This document shows positions 1 to 12,224 of a DNA stretch of 64,000 bases, piece by piece. Source of the stretch: Coptis chinensis (Eukaryota > Streptophyta > Magnoliopsida > Ranunculales > Ranunculaceae); contig CM027378.1 of assembly GCA_015680905.1 (NCBI GenBank), forward strand, positions 43,807,001 through 43,871,000, read 5' to 3'. The stretch's first letter is position 1, and each line of letters starts with the position of its first letter. The notes beneath the pieces were generated by a model that ran no database searches, was not told the origin of the DNA, and worked only from the letters and a program-made list of their open reading frames with translations. Both the position numbers and the translations under genes were made by a program.

Positions 1-1786
1 ATTGAGGTAAATGTTTTTAAAATGATAAAATAGTTACCAGATTCGTCTATAGATGGGGAGGTTAGCATGATCGAGAGCTTAGCTCAAGACTATTTTAATG
101 ACACATTTTCAGAAAACCAGATGCATAAATTCCTTTCTTTCGGAAGTTCAGATTTTGAAGATGACTCCTATGTAGAGGAAGTCAACGCCTTTTTTGAGTC
201 TACACCTATCTTAGATCCTTCTGTAGCTTCATCAACAGAGTATGAAGATTTGATACCTAAACAAGTCTTCACTATTCACGATGAGGAACCACCAGAAACC
301 TTTATCGACATAGCTCCCACCCCTGTCCTTAAACCTCTTCCTTCTGAGTTGAAATATATTCAACTTGATCCGGATGGTAGTCATCCAGTAATTATATCTT
401 CTCTGTTGTCTGCAGAGGGAGAGGCACGGTTGATTAGGGCAATTAGGGAATATCGTTCAGTGATTGGCTGGTCCCTAGACGACATTAAAGGGATTGAGCC
501 TAATGTTTGCACTCATCATATCCATTTGGAGGATAATTCCAAGACTTCACGTGAACCTCAGCATCGCTTGAACCCTGCCATGAAAGAGGTGGTCAGGGAA
601 GAAGTCTTACGGTTACTCGATGCGGGTATCATATATCCCATTTTCGATAGTGAATGGGTAAGTCCCATTCATGTAGTTCCTAAGAAATCGGGGGTTACCA
701 TGGTGCGTAACGCTAAGGGTGAATATGTTTCCACACGAGTCCTTATAAAATGGAGGATCTGTATTGACTACAGATGTTTAAATGCCATGACACGAAAGGA
801 TCATTTTCCTTTACCCTTAATAGATCAGATGCTTGAACGTCTAGCTGGTCACGCTTATTATTCTTTTTTAGATGGCTACTCTGGCTATTTTCAGATTATT
901 ATCGATATTGATGACCAAGAAAAAACTACCTTCACATGTTCTTTTGGAACATATACCTATAAACGAATGCCTTTTGGCCTTTGTAATGCTCCTTGTACCT
1001 TTCAGCGGTGTATGCTTCATATATTTAGTGATATGGTAGAGCGCTTCATGGAAGTTTTCATGGATGAATTTTCTATCTATGGAGACTCTTTCACTGATTG
1101 CCTATCTAACCTGTCTAAGGTTTTGACACGGTGTGAAGAAAAGAGTCTGGTTTTAAATTGGGAAAAATGTCATTTTATGGTTAAAAAACGAATAGTGCTA
1201 GGGCATATTGTATCTAGTAATGGCATCGAAGTAGATAAGGCCAAATTAGATAAGATAGTGTCTCTACCTATACCACGGACTGTCCATGACATTAGAGCAT
1301 TTCTAGGCCATGCAAGTTTTTATAGATATTTTATCAAGGATTTTTCAAAAATAGCTAGGCCTTTAACTAATTTGCTTTTAAAGGATGCCATCTTTGATTT
1401 CAATTATAACTGCAAACAGGCTTTTGAAACTTTAAAAGCCGCTTCAACATCTGCACCGATTATATAGCCTCCCGATTGGTCTAAACCTTTCGAACTAATG
1501 TGTGATGCTAGTGATTATGCTGTTGGTGCTGTGTTGGGACATAAACTAGATAATAAGTCCATTGTTATTTATTATGCTAGTAAAACTTTAAACGATGCTC
1601 AAAGGAATTATACAATTACGAAAAAAGAATTTTTTGCTGTCGTTTATGCTTTAGATAAGTTTCGTCCTTATTTGGTTGGTACTAAGACTTTAGTCTACAC
1701 GGACCATGTAGCCCTTAGGTACATTCTCGCAAAGAAGGATGCTAAATAGAGATTGATCCGATGGATTCTTCTCCTGCAAGAGTTCC
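1..1786 (+). pseudogene. Ty3/Gypsy pol fragment (RT + RNase H), cut by the window edge
   Basis: Reverse transcriptase and RNase H part of a Gypsy polyprotein, which copies element RNA into DNA. One frame enters from the left edge, meets TAG at 31-33, runs from 67 to TAG 1465-1467, and continues through RNase H (MCDASDY at 1498) to TAG 1747-1749. At the second stop the copy at 9293-11251 has Gln (PIIQPPDW), so this is a plain CAG-to-TAG type change. RT motifs are PIHVVPKKSG, FLDGYSGYFQI and FGLCNAPCTFQRCM. The catalytic box reads FMDEFS instead of the family's FMDDFS, so the second catalytic Asp is lost. Homology fades at about 1786 (LLLQEF). No integrase follows. It is a dead fragment, close in sequence to the pol of element E0. 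Confidence 0.93.
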
Positions 1787-2315
1787 AATCATCAAAACTA
1801 TCCTCCAAACAAAGAATTCAAGATGAACAACACCATCAACACCACTATTTCTAAACAATCAAATGGCACCACCATCATGGATTCAAATGGGAAGAGGAAG
1901 ATTGAGAAAAACAACACTCATTGAACCCTTCTTCTCAATCTTAATTTCAATTTTTTTTATTTTTTTTTCTTGATTTCATTATTGATATTTCATTTTCGTA
2001 TGTGTTTCCAAAGACACTTCTCAAGCAAAGCGATTGCTTGAGAATAGCACGCGAATCTAATCAATCAAAACTTGCTGTCAAAAAACGAAAGAAAAACAGA
2101 GCAAAAGAACTTCGTGCGCGCTTATATCACATCTTGGCACCACGCATGAAACACGACCACACATGTCAGACACGCACCCACGAACTGTTTACCCGCATCC
2201 ATATTTGACACTCGTCCGCGCCTCATTCGCCCGCGCCACACCTCATTTTTCTAAAATGAAGATTTTTTCTCGTGTGTAAGTCTACTTTAGTTCCCCTGGT
2301 ATTTTTAATTTAACT
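1787..2315. other. AT-rich spacer, no gene seen
   Basis: No coding signal is convincing here. A 9-bp inverted repeat (CTCAAGCAA 2020-2028, TTGCTTGAG 2034-2042) is present. The stretch was probably continuous with 12009-12224 before element E0 inserted at 2315/2316. Confidence 0.5.
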
Positions 2316-3648
2316 TGATAATAAATAATTGATATTTGCTTGATGAATAGTAGATATATGAGATCGTGAACAATAAATTATGGTGGAAAAACAGTAGATA
2401 AAACTCATCAAAATCATGTGATAAAGAGGAGAGTAGTCGTGTTCACCAAACTCTAGTTGTACACTACTTGGATATGAATCTAGATTGCAAATATGCTTCA
2501 CTAATAAGAGTCAAAACAGTAGATATGAGGTGAAAACAATGAATTTAAATTGACAAGAGAAGACATTTGAACGGGTTTAATCCATCACGCGATTCGATTG
2601 ACTATTAGTTAGTATCATATCGCTTGTATTGATCCATAGTGAAGACCAAGTCCTCTTGGATCAAGGTTTCACTAGCATGAGAGTGTAGCTCCACCACAAA
2701 TCTCTTTGGTGGTGGCTCTATACTCTAGTTCTCCGTTATGAGCTCTATCTCTAGTTACTCATAACGAAGAACTTGAAGTTCTTATTTGCAAAACAATAAA
2801 TACTAATGATTAATCATCCTCACATGCCTTCATAAACCTCCTCTAATGGAGGCTTAACCTTGTCTCATTGGAATCATATTAACTAAATAAACTAAAGACA
2901 TAATTGAAAAGACAAATTAAAAGAAGAACTAAAGTTTTTATTGATGGGAATTAATGGTGGCTAGAATTGCTAAACCTAATTATAAACTAAAGAAATATAA
3001 ACCTAATTAAAACTAAACTACACTAAAATTAACTAAAGATGGGAGCTAGAAGAGGTAAAGAAGGATTCTAAGTGTTTAGCCTTAACCCTCTTTATAAAGG
3101 AGAGTGTTAGGGTTACATTTTCGTGCATGGGCCAAAAAGGGCGACTTTGGGCCTCTGAAATGAGCCCAAAGTCCATTAGGTTAAGTCTAAAAGGGCTACA
3201 GCTGTTGTAAATTACTTATGTACCCTTTTCATCCACTTTTATAGCTCTAATTGGAAACATACTATGTCCATTGTAAAGCTTATTCCGAGCCGGTCGTTTT
3301 GACATCAAGTAGGCTCAATTCTGAGGCCCGAATCCAAAGATACGACCTGTTGAAGTTCTACTGACTTTTCCGTCCTCTTTCTACCTGGATTGACTTTGAC
3401 TTCCCAGCTTTGACTGGACTTGAAAAATACTTTTCTCCATGCTTCTTGGGATTTAAATGTAGAACTTTCTTGGCAATCATCTTGACTCATTTTCCATGCA
3501 AAAGTGGTGCTTTTAGTCACCTAATCAACTTCAAGTCCTGAAATGCACAAAAACACGTAAACAGTACTAACTCTTATTTATTATAAACATAATTGGCCTA
3601 AATAGAGTATTATTAAAGGGTTTAAACTACACTTTTTGGTGCTTATCA
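2316..3648 (-). repeat. 3' LTR of E0
   Basis: In the minus direction the LTR starts TGATAAGCACC at 3648 and ends at 2316 with the inverted TGATAA. Positions 2890-3648 match 11252-12008 closely. A TATA-like box (TTTATAAAG in the minus reading, about 3090-3098) precedes the likely transcription start. The LTR is 1333 bp. Short ORFs inside it, such as 3305-3520, are not genes. Confidence 0.82.
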
Positions 3649-3672
3649 CACCACCCCCAAACATCATTTTTC
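3649..3672 (-). other. Polypurine tract of E0
   Basis: The minus strand reads GTTTGGGGGTGGTG directly against the LTR start TGATAAGC. This is the plus-strand DNA priming site used in reverse transcription. The same layout recurs before the other LTRs of this family at 50781 and 55762. Confidence 0.75.
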
Positions 3673-5452
3673 TTGTCCTCAAGCAAATATGAGAAATAAA
3701 AATAGATAAGTGGCCAAAAATGTGGTCCTAACTAATTTCGTTTTGCGAAGTGCGATTGCATTGACCATATGCAATAAGGCTTTAAACCACTAGCTAGGAA
3801 TTTCCTAGTGGACGAGTTTTAGCCTCATGAGAGTTTTCTAGATATGGTACTCACAAACTTCATTTATAATACAACGACTAAGAGATAAAAATAAAATTTC
3901 CTAATTAATCTCAGATATCTATACATCTCTATAACAATATAATAAGAACAATGTTTTTGAAACCTAAGCTAATACACACATAATAATCAAATCATCTAAA
4001 AATATACATGCATGCTATGAACTATGTTATGAAATGCAATGGCAGGTCCATTTCTGAAACTTTTGGAATTTGTCAAGACAAAAATACTCTGATTTTTCCA
4101 CTCAAGTTAGCTCACTCCAGTGTGCAATGGGCACACATTTCCTCACAATCTCAATGACGTCCAAAGGAGCCGAAGTCGATTAATCACATCTACCACTTAC
4201 TATCACACCAAATTAATCCTAATTAAGCTAGATGTCTTTATTAGGTGATACGAGGCTGAGGTGATGGTTTAAGAAGAAATGGAATGGATATTCAAATGAG
4301 CAAGTCTGAGATAATAGGGTCTTCAATTGCATATAACTAGAGAAAACCTTGTTCTTACTTTGCTTATATACTTACTTAGTTTCCATCCTTAACCTTTTTA
4401 TTTTGGCTTTTTAACTCCTTTTATTCTATTTTTGGAGTTTTTGTTTTATTTCTATTTATTTTTTGTTTTATTTTCTTTTATTTGGATGGAAAGTTCTTTT
4501 ATTTTTTTCGTTTTTGAAGCAACTAACTAATTTTTGGTTTTCCACAGGTTTTTCTCTTTATTTTCCTTACTCATCCTATTCTCAAACTCATTCAAAAATG
4601 GGTAGGTTTATTTTTATTTTTATTGGTTTAAAAGATGGGTAAAGGATTTATGGTTGCGAAAAGGCTAAATGAAAGGCTCAAAGGGGCGACTAGCGGATAT
4701 TTACTTATGGGTATGTATTTTTAGCTATATCGATCCAAAGAGGGCCTAAATTCTTGCTTAGGATATGGCATGTTGATCAAGCAAGTGGATGTGTGATTTA
4801 TCTACTCATATTATATGTCTCCTTTTTGTCATCACTCAGATACTCACTGATATGAGGCTTTTACGCTAGAATCTCACAGGATATGTAAAATTAAGTAGTC
4901 TAACCTAGGTCTCAGAGAAATACTGTCAAGTATACTCAAACATGCTCATGCAAGATGTTAATGAAAAGATGCAATGACTATTACCTACATATTAACCTAA
5001 GTTTCTAAGAACTACGTTTAATTCTATTGCTATTTGAGATTTCTAAGCTAATATCATCATGGTAAAGGAAATAATATCATTATCCTAAGTGCATAGTATA
5101 AACTATTTTTATGCTTTTTTATTTTTTTATGACAAATAATACGTAATATACAACCTAATGTGTGCTTAAATATTTACAGTGTGTTTCTATACCACCCCCA
5201 AATAGAATCATGCTTTGTCCCCAAATTTGGAATGAAAATAAAAGATAGAGAGTATCATAGAAATGTGCTTCTAAATGGGAGCACCTGTAAAAGAAAATTA
5301 AACGATACAAATATATAAAGAATTAAAGTGTAGACGCAACTCCTATATGAGTTTCATCCATTATGGAGATAAAATGAAATAAAATATCGCTTGGGACATA
5401 AGCAGACTATAATAAAAAAATTATTAATATTACCATATATAGTTGTTTGTAA
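3673..5452 (-). other. 3' untranslated internal region of E0
   Basis: Non-coding in all frames but conserved between elements. The block TTGCTTGAGGACAAG (minus) near 3672-3690, the block GGGGCGACTAGCGGAT near 4684 and the block GATCCAAAGAGGGCC near 4732 recur at 13490, 44500, 49600-49750, 50750, 54650 and 55730. A second PPT-like tract (CCACCCCCAAATAG) lies near 5194, just downstream of extra ORF 2. Confidence 0.7.
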
Positions 5453-6373
5453 TCATGCATTTTCCTCCATTTGCTCCTCACTTATGAAATGAGGCTCCTT
5501 TAAGTCTTGCATATCTATGACTAATTTCCATGCCTTCATCCTGTTTTCATCTACCCTAGCCAACCTATTCAGTGCAATTTGGTCAGACGGGGTGTATGGG
5601 GCCACTAGGTGAGATTGTAGGAACCAGCCAGGCCAAACCATAGCACGTAAAGAACAGACTATAGCATTGGTCATGCACATTAAATCAACCTTAACCTAAT
5701 CAGTGAAACGTGTATATAATTCCGGGAAAAAGAAGATCATTGTACGTGTCACTATGACTAGCATAAGAAGGTTCTGATGCCTAACAGTGTGTGCTCGTGC
5801 AAGACCATCCACTATTGTTTTAGATATATTGTAATACCAACGCCCTTTGGCTAAAGCAAAGAAAGCGTTGCATGCGCGGGAATCCGCAGATTTAAAGTGC
5901 CAATCTTCTAGGACATTAAGCTTAAGGAGCAGCATAGCAAGGCCCGTATTGAGGGCCATGCATCATAATGATACTTTAAGTTGGCCTTGGTGTTCTATTT
6001 GAAATATACCAGCACCATATGTCTCGTGCAAATTTACCTAATCATAATTGTTGTCATTATCAGCCATATAATCAATATGGGTCTCTTGGGCAGCGGTTGG
6101 AATTCCTAATGAAAAAGCAATTAAGTACTTAGTCAATTCAAAGGGTTCGTTATCTAACATGACTCTGAGGGCTTATTCTCCATGGGAGCGGTCAAAGAAG
6201 GTAACATGCCCAGAAAAATATTTAGTAAGTGCAGGAGAATAAGTTTGGTCATGTCTTACCAGTAGCGTTTCCCATTCGTGCTCTAATATCATATCATCAA
6301 AGTATGCACCGTACTTATCATTGAGATAAAGATCCTCAAAAGAGTGTTCCGGTATAATTTTTGGAAAAGACAT
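5453..6373 (-). pseudogene. E0 extra ORF 2 (plant-transposon-type protein), decayed
   Basis: A single frame from ATG 6373 (MSFPKIIPEHSFEDLY) to the stop at 5453, about 306 codons, broken by four in-frame stops and no frameshift. Readable blocks include LTKYFSGHVTFFDR, NAFFALAKGRWYYN, LARAHTVRHQNLLMLVIV and NRLARVDENRMKAWKL. The N-terminus resembles that of extra ORF 1 (MARSVKIIPEFAFNAK), so the two are probably paralogues. I believe the family is the 'putative plant transposon protein' type carried downstream of pol in some plant Gypsy elements; its function is unknown. The C-terminal two thirds recurs on the plus strand at 53578-54030. An upstream in-frame ATG at 6451 is less likely because similarity begins at MSFPKIIP. 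Confidence 0.68.
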
Positions 6374-6597
6374 AGCAAACAAGTAATGAACGTAAGTACT
6401 GGAAGTTAGAAAAGTGGAACTGAGATGCAGCGATGTGTTTAGGGTTTTCAATTATGAAACTACATGCTTAGAGATTAATTTTATAATGTTTGGTTGCTAA
6501 GTCTAAGGCTGGATTGTTGCTAAAATAAAAGATGTAAAAAAAAACATATTTTTAGAATAGTTCCATACACATGAATTCTATTTCAGTTTTTGGAATT

Positions 6598-6838
6598 TCT
6601 ATATATGTTTAGCTTCTGAAATTCCCTGAAATTTTAACATATCATGATATTTAAGGTTCCTAATTACATTATCGATCCCAATTGAATGAAACAAGGCCCA
6701 TGGGTTGCATATAATGGGTCTCTCTATTATATTAGCTTCTAAAATTTCATGAAACTTTGAAATTCCTCAAAATATCAGGTACCTAATTACATTGTGCTCC
6801 CAATTAATTAAACAAGGCCCAAGGGTTGTTATATTTTG
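6598..6838. repeat. Diverged tandem duplication between the two extra ORFs
   Basis: Two neighbouring units of about 120 bp share TTAGCTTCT, CCTAATTACATT, CCCAATT and AACAAGGCCCA in the same order (about 6605-6715 and 6730-6838). The rest of 6374-7212 is non-coding and has another PPT-like tract near 6902. Confidence 0.65.
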
Positions 6839-7212
6839 GCCCAATACTTATATAAATATGATTAAGACATGCAATTTCATGCGTTCACATATATTAAAAT
6901 ATACCACTCCCAAACAATGTGAGAGGGGGTTCATGACATTGATAAATTAAATTACCTAAAACATGCTGAATATCAACAAAAAAACTATATGGTAAAATAA
7001 AAATATGCGATTAATCATGCTTTAAATTTAACAATACGTGCATAAATGAATAATCACATAAACAAATAAATACTAACTACTTAACTGAAAATGAAATTAA
7101 CAATTAATGAAACTAAAATACTAAAATTAAACAAGTACGGAAATTAAATAGTTATTACAAAATAGAAATAATTCTAAATCAAATTCATCACAACGAATCA
7201 AATATAAATAAG

Positions 7213-8323
7213 CTATCCCTGGGAAGAAGAAGGTCTAGAACCATCAGCAGGACGACGAAGACGCTCACGTCTAGAGTCAGAAGATGAAGGTGAACCTCCT
7301 GGATGGGGAAAACATCTCAAGACCTCGACCTGAAAACCTGCCTGTGCCTCTTCCATATTCTCTATCGAATTAAGCATGTCGGCGTGGTTATCGGCTATAG
7401 TTCGAATGTTTTGCTCTAAGATGCGGTGATCACGTTGAATTGAACCCTGACGCCTCTGTATCAATTCACATAGCGTAGTTAGGTCACTGATGATCATAAA
7501 GCGTACGCATCCCGCTATGGAGTAGTGAAAACCGTGCAATATCAGAAGTAGCACGATCCATAGCATTCTCAGCAAAACAAACAGGATATTCATCCTCATC
7601 CTCATCCTCATCTAAACCATCAGCTCTCTCTTTAGGCAGTGTCCAATTCCTTTGGACATAGTCACTATATGCCTTTGCGTTTCAGTGAAGCTTAATATGA
7701 GTCCTAGGTGACTCAGGCATGCAACCCCAAGATAACATAATCTTAGTAACTAAAATAGGAAGGGGTGTAGTGCTCAGGCCTACAGCCATATGCTCTTCAC
7801 GTATAAAATCAATGAGGCAAAAACCATACCTCTTGTTCTGCAGTACCCAAAGAACGAGCAGAAACGACAAGATAATGTCACTCAGTTTTGAAGTGCTACA
7901 GACGTTCTTTCCTAGCCACTGCGTCATAGTCAGCTGGTTAATCCTCAGCGACTGCTGCCTAGCACAGTGAGAACGATCATTGTATCAACCCTCAAGCAGT
8001 GTCTCTAGCATTAGCTAATGCACTCCGGTAAACTGGGATCTCTATAAGGTCAGGGTGACCTGTTTTGCTGGTATCCCAGTGATGGTAGTAAGGAAATCAT
8101 GAGTCACATCCCGGTGAACTCCGCCAAAATCCACAAATATTCTCCCTGAAGGAAGTATCCTCTTATTTCAATAAAACTTCAACACCAAATTCTTATGGTA
8201 ATACTCCTCAGTATAGTACCACATTCTATCTCACCCTCTAGCATGCATCTCTGTACCGTAGAATGGATGGAATATCTTCGCGTTAAATGCGAATTCCGGA
8301 ATGATTTTTACTGATCGGGCCAT
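7213..8323 (-). pseudogene. E0 extra ORF 1 (plant-transposon-type protein), decayed
   Basis: Starts at ATG 8323 (MARSVKIIPEFAFNAK) and reads about 370 codons to the stop at 7213. It has six in-frame stops in the first two thirds and a frameshift near 7510. Blocks in order: WYYTEEYYHKNLVLKFY, FVDFGGVHRDVTHDFL, SHCARQQSLRINQL, LWVLQNKRYGFCLIDFI, PILVTKIMLSWG, an acidic DEDEDEDE stretch, then a coiled-coil-like stretch (LCELIQRRQGSIQRD, LEQNIRTIADNHADML) and a Ser/Arg-rich tail ending SRPSSSQG. This matches the layout of the 'putative plant transposon protein' family (Pfam PF20167, named from memory). Several stops replace Trp or Arg codons (TGG or CGA to TGA). A second copy lies at 52709-53577. 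Confidence 0.72.
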
Positions 8324-9292
8324 TTTATGGGTGGATTTTGAATACGGGTTAAGGTTTAAATAGGGGCTGATTAGGGGAAGGTGCTGTAAATTTTTTGAGA
8401 AGTTCTAGTTTGATGCAAGTGCGATGCGCGCTTGGATTTAGATTATGGTAGGCACGGTGCACGCTGGGATCGATTTAGGTTAGGTTTATTTTTGTTTGAG
8501 AAGATGAAGTGATCGAATGGGCTGGTGTTGGATCTTAAATGGGATGGTCGGTAGAGCGTAAATATCGTGGGTTGGGTGGAAGAATGAATTTTGGCCCAAG
8601 CCCAAATCTTTTCAATAATACCCATCCTATCTTGCTGCATCGTAAACTTAAAACTAAGATTCCCAATTTGTTAGCGGTCTAATTTTTACGAATGAGTTAT
8701 GAAAATGATCAACATCAAAAATATTATTTAATGATCTAGGAAAGACTCAAATCTAACCGTGGGTGACATATGAAATGGTGGAAGAACGCCTCAAAATGCG
8801 TAAATAGAATAAGTTATGAGGGCAAAGGAAAATCTAGAAGACTAGATTGTGTCACACGAATCTATACGACTTAAAGCAGCATAAACAAAGATAGGAAGTT
8901 GAGAGAACAAGGTGGGGTGATTACCCACCCCCAAACAAAATTTTAGAATAGGATGAAAAAAATTTATTATGGTGAAAAAGAAGGTCTTTTAAAGTCAGAT
9001 ACCCTAGACTTTCTAATCTATGTAATATTTATGGGTTTTATATTTTCTAATTTTTATAAATAGGATTTTTGAAAAATACAAGAATAAAGCAAGTAAAAAT
9101 GTAAATCACTCCATAGAGAAACACTACTCAAAAGAAACAAGAAAAAGTGCAAGAAAGGAATGCGTGAATTACATAAACGTGGACTAAGAATCCGACACTT
9201 ACAAACACACACTACGAAAGGATGGTCCGGTTACCTTAATGGAGTACTCCCAAAATATAGAATATGGATAGGAAGTACACCAAGCATAGAGG
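8324..9292 (-). other. Spacer between pol and extra ORF 1, with a conserved block
   Basis: No gene seen; the reading frame at 8443-8640 has no family support. At 9223-9245 the minus strand carries TTAAGGTAACCGGACCA. The same block follows the gag-like ORF at about 46812-46830 and at about 63963-63980. A Met-poor AT-rich tract fills the rest. Confidence 0.6.
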
Positions 9293-11251
9293 TCAGTCCT
9301 CATAATTAGGGTATTGTAGAAGGGTTTCTTCTACAACGGGCGAACGTAATTCGTGGAATTGTTTTAAGCGTTGGCCATTTACTTGAAATGTACTATTGTC
9401 TTTAGGATTTACCAAAGTAATTACCCCTTGAGGAGTGATATCAGTAACCAGAAAAGGTCCAGACCAACGTGTTTTTAATTTACCAGGAAAATATGCAAAT
9501 GTGAGTTATATAGCAAAATGTTTTGACCAAGGTCAAACTCTTTACTCAAAATATGTTTATCATCAATACGTTTCATGTTAGCTTTATAATCCTTCGCTAC
9601 TGATTTCTTCAAGCTCATTTAATTGTAATTTGTGCTTGACACCAGCGACATTAATGTTGAAATTAAGACTTTTAATTGCCCACATGGCACGATATTCCAA
9701 TTCAACAGGCAAGTGACAAGGTTTACCAAAAGTTAAGCGGTAAGGAGACATACCAATAGGTGTTTTAAAATCTGTTCTATATGCCCATACCAATAGGTCT
9801 TTTCTAACAGGATTAACTGTCGTTTCTAAAATCTTTTTAATTTCACTATTGGACACCTCTACTTAACCACTAGTTTGTGGGTGATATGGAGTCACCACCT
9901 TATATGTAACTCCATATTTCTTTACTAAAGCTTCAATAACTCTATTACAAAAATATTTTCCTCCATCACTAATGATGGCCTTAGGTATGCCGAAATGTGA
10001 AAAGATATACTCCTTCATAAACAATACTACAGTTTTATGATCATTATTATGACAAGCCATGACTTTAATCCAATTAGAAACGTAGTATACAACTACAAGA
10101 ATATAATTGAAACCATGCGAAATAGGAAACAGGCCCATAAAATCTATACCCCAGACATAAAGAAATATCCACTATAGATTTAGGGGCATAAGTTGTTGAC
10201 ATCCAATACACACTTTACAGTGTGCATGGGCATCTTGAAACAGATTCGGCCAATAAAAAATGTATTGAAGAACTTTGGCGGCAATTTTCTTTCCACTAAA
10301 ATGACCCCCGCATGATTGTTCATGGTAGAAGGATAAGATTTCATTGTGTTCCCACTGGGGAATGCAATGATGAATTATCTGATACACACAATATTTAAAA
10401 AGGTCGGGTTCATCCCAGTAGTAAAACTTAACTTTTGCCAAAAATCTCTTATATTTATTCCTAGTCCATATGTCAGGAATGATCTCGGTCACTAAAAAAT
10501 TTACTATGTCTGCATACCAAGGTGCAGAAAAAATTGAATAAATATGCTCATCCGGAAAAAAGTCAGATATCGATTCAGAATCACTGTCATCCTCATTAGT
10601 TGACCTAGATAAATGATCTTCAACTATATTTTCAATTATTTTTTTTATCTTTAATTTCAAAGGTAAATTCAGTTAGGAGAAGAATCCAACGGATCAATCT
10701 CTGCTTAACATCCTTCTTCGTGAGAAGGTACCTAAGCGTGGCATGGTCAGATCTGTATAGACGATGGTCGTGGAACCAACTAAGTAGGGACATAACTTAT
10801 CTAAGGTATAAACAACGGCTAGAAATTCCTTTTCAGTAGTAATGTAATTACGTTGAGCATCATTCAAGGTTTTACTAGCATAAAAAATAACTGTGGATTT
10901 ATTATCTAACTTCTGTCGTAGTACAACACCAACATCATAATCACTAGCATCACACATAAGTTCAAAAGGTTTTGACCAGTCTGGTGGTTGTATGATAGGT
11001 GTAGAGGTTAAAGCAACTTTCAAAGTTTCAAAAGCTTGTTTGCAGTCATGATTAAAATAAAAAATGGCATCTTTTAAAAACAATTGTGTTAAAGGCTTAA
11101 CTATTTTTGAAAAATCTTTTATGAAACGTCTGTAAAAACCTGCATGGCCTAGAAATGCCCTAATCTCATGGACAGTCCGTGGTATAGGCAGAGACGATAT
11201 TTTATCTACTTTAGCTTTATCTACTTCTATTATATTTTTAGAAATTATGTG
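9293..11251 (-). pseudogene. E0 pol remnant: end of RT, RNase H, integrase
   Basis: Reads minus from the end of RT (LGHIISKNIIEVDKAK) through RNase H (LMCDASDYDVGVVL), the H2C2 zinc-binding region (GGHFSGKKIAAKVLQYIFYW; CKVCIGCQ), integrase core ([23 protein letters not shown], the D-D-E residues) and C-terminal domain (GKLKTRWSGPFLV; FQVNGQRLKQFHEL) to TGA 9293-9295. Frameshifts lie near 10752 (after VYTD) and 10650. TAG replaces Gln in PQTSGQ near 9864, and a small deletion removes the segment before VWAYRT near 9800. RT upstream of LGHII is gone. It is not functional. Confidence 0.9.
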
Positions 11252-12008
11252 GCCTAAAGACATAATTGAAAAGACAAATTCAATGAAGAACTAAAGCTTT
11301 TATTGACGGGAGTTAATGGTGGCTACAATTGCTAAACCTAATTATAAACTAAAGAAACATAAACCTAATTAAAACTAAACTAAACTAAAATTAACTAAAG
11401 AGGGGAGCTAGAAGAGGTAAGGAAGGATTCTAAGTATTTAGCCTTAACCCTCTTTATATAGGAGACGGTTAGGGTTACATTTTTGTGCATGGGCCAAAAA
11501 AGAGGACTTTGGGCCTCTAAAGTGAGCCCAAAGTCCATTAGGTTAAGTCTAAAAGGGCCACAACTGCTGGAAATTACTTCTATACCATTTTCATCTATTT
11601 TATAGCTCTGATTGGGGCAAAGTTGGGTCCATTGGAAAGCTTATTCCGATTTGGTCATTTTGACATAACATAGGCCCAATTCCGAGGCTCGAGTCCAAAG
11701 ATACAGCTTGTTGAAGTTCTATTGACTTTTCTATCCTCTTTCTACCCGGATTGACTTTGAGTTCCCAGCTTTTACTGGACTTGAAAAAGTTTTTCTCCAT
11801 GATTCTTCGACTTTAAATGTAGAACTTCCTTGACAATCATCTTGACTCATTTTCCATGCAAAAGTGGTGTTTTTAGTGGCATAATCAACTTCAAGTCCTG
11901 AAATGTATAAAAACATGTAAACAGTACTAACTCTCATTTATTATAAACATAATTGGCCTAAATTGAGTACTATTAAGGGGTTTAAACTATACTTTTAGAT
12001 GTTTATCA
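11252..12008 (-). repeat. 5' LTR of E0, truncated and fused to RT
   Basis: The minus reading starts TGATAAACATC at 12008 and matches 3648-2890 base for base with scattered differences. It stops at about 11252, where it abuts RT codons. About 575 bp of LTR, the primer site, gag and most of pol are missing. CTAAAGACATAATTG occurs here and at 2890, so TAAAGACA may be the breakpoint microhomology. Confidence 0.8.
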
Positions 12009-12224
12009 GAACTGTTAGTAGATAAAAAGTAGATATATTTGCAAAGTTTTGAGTTTTCAAAAACCAAAAATTCAATTAAAAAAACATTTTAAAAATTAAA
12101 AGTTTTTATTAATTAAAATGAATTAGTAATTCATCAACAAGGTTAAATATTAAAATTAGTTTAGTAGCATGTATAGGTTTTGTTTTTTATTAATTGTTGT
12201 TTATACATTATTTGATTAAGATAA
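12009..12224. other. AT-rich spacer, no gene seen
   Basis: Very AT-rich and non-coding; probably the right half of the sequence into which E0 inserted. Confidence 0.5.

Larger units (their letters stand above)
2316..12008 (-). mobile_element. E0: Ty3/Gypsy LTR retrotransposon with two extra ORFs, defective
   Basis: Minus-strand element bounded by TGATAA (2316) and TTTATCA (ends 12008). The flanking five bases are TAACT (2311-2315) and GAACT (12009-12013), one mismatch apart, which I read as a decayed target-site duplication. Order in the minus direction: 5' LTR (12008-11252, truncated), RNase H-integrase (11251-9293), extra ORF 1 (8323-7213), extra ORF 2 (6373-5453), long untranslated region, polypurine tract, 3' LTR (3648-2316). 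Gag, protease and most of RT are missing. Placement of extra ORFs after pol resembles the Athila/Tat side of plant Gypsy. All coding parts contain stops or frameshifts. Confidence 0.85.

Noticed and set aside
2020..2042. Palindrome CTCAAGCAA/TTGCTTGAG as a terminator or regulatory hairpin
   Set aside because: Short isolated inverted repeat in plant DNA with no gene beside it.
7719..7970. Plus-strand 83-codon frame
   Set aside because: Antisense to extra ORF 1 of E0.
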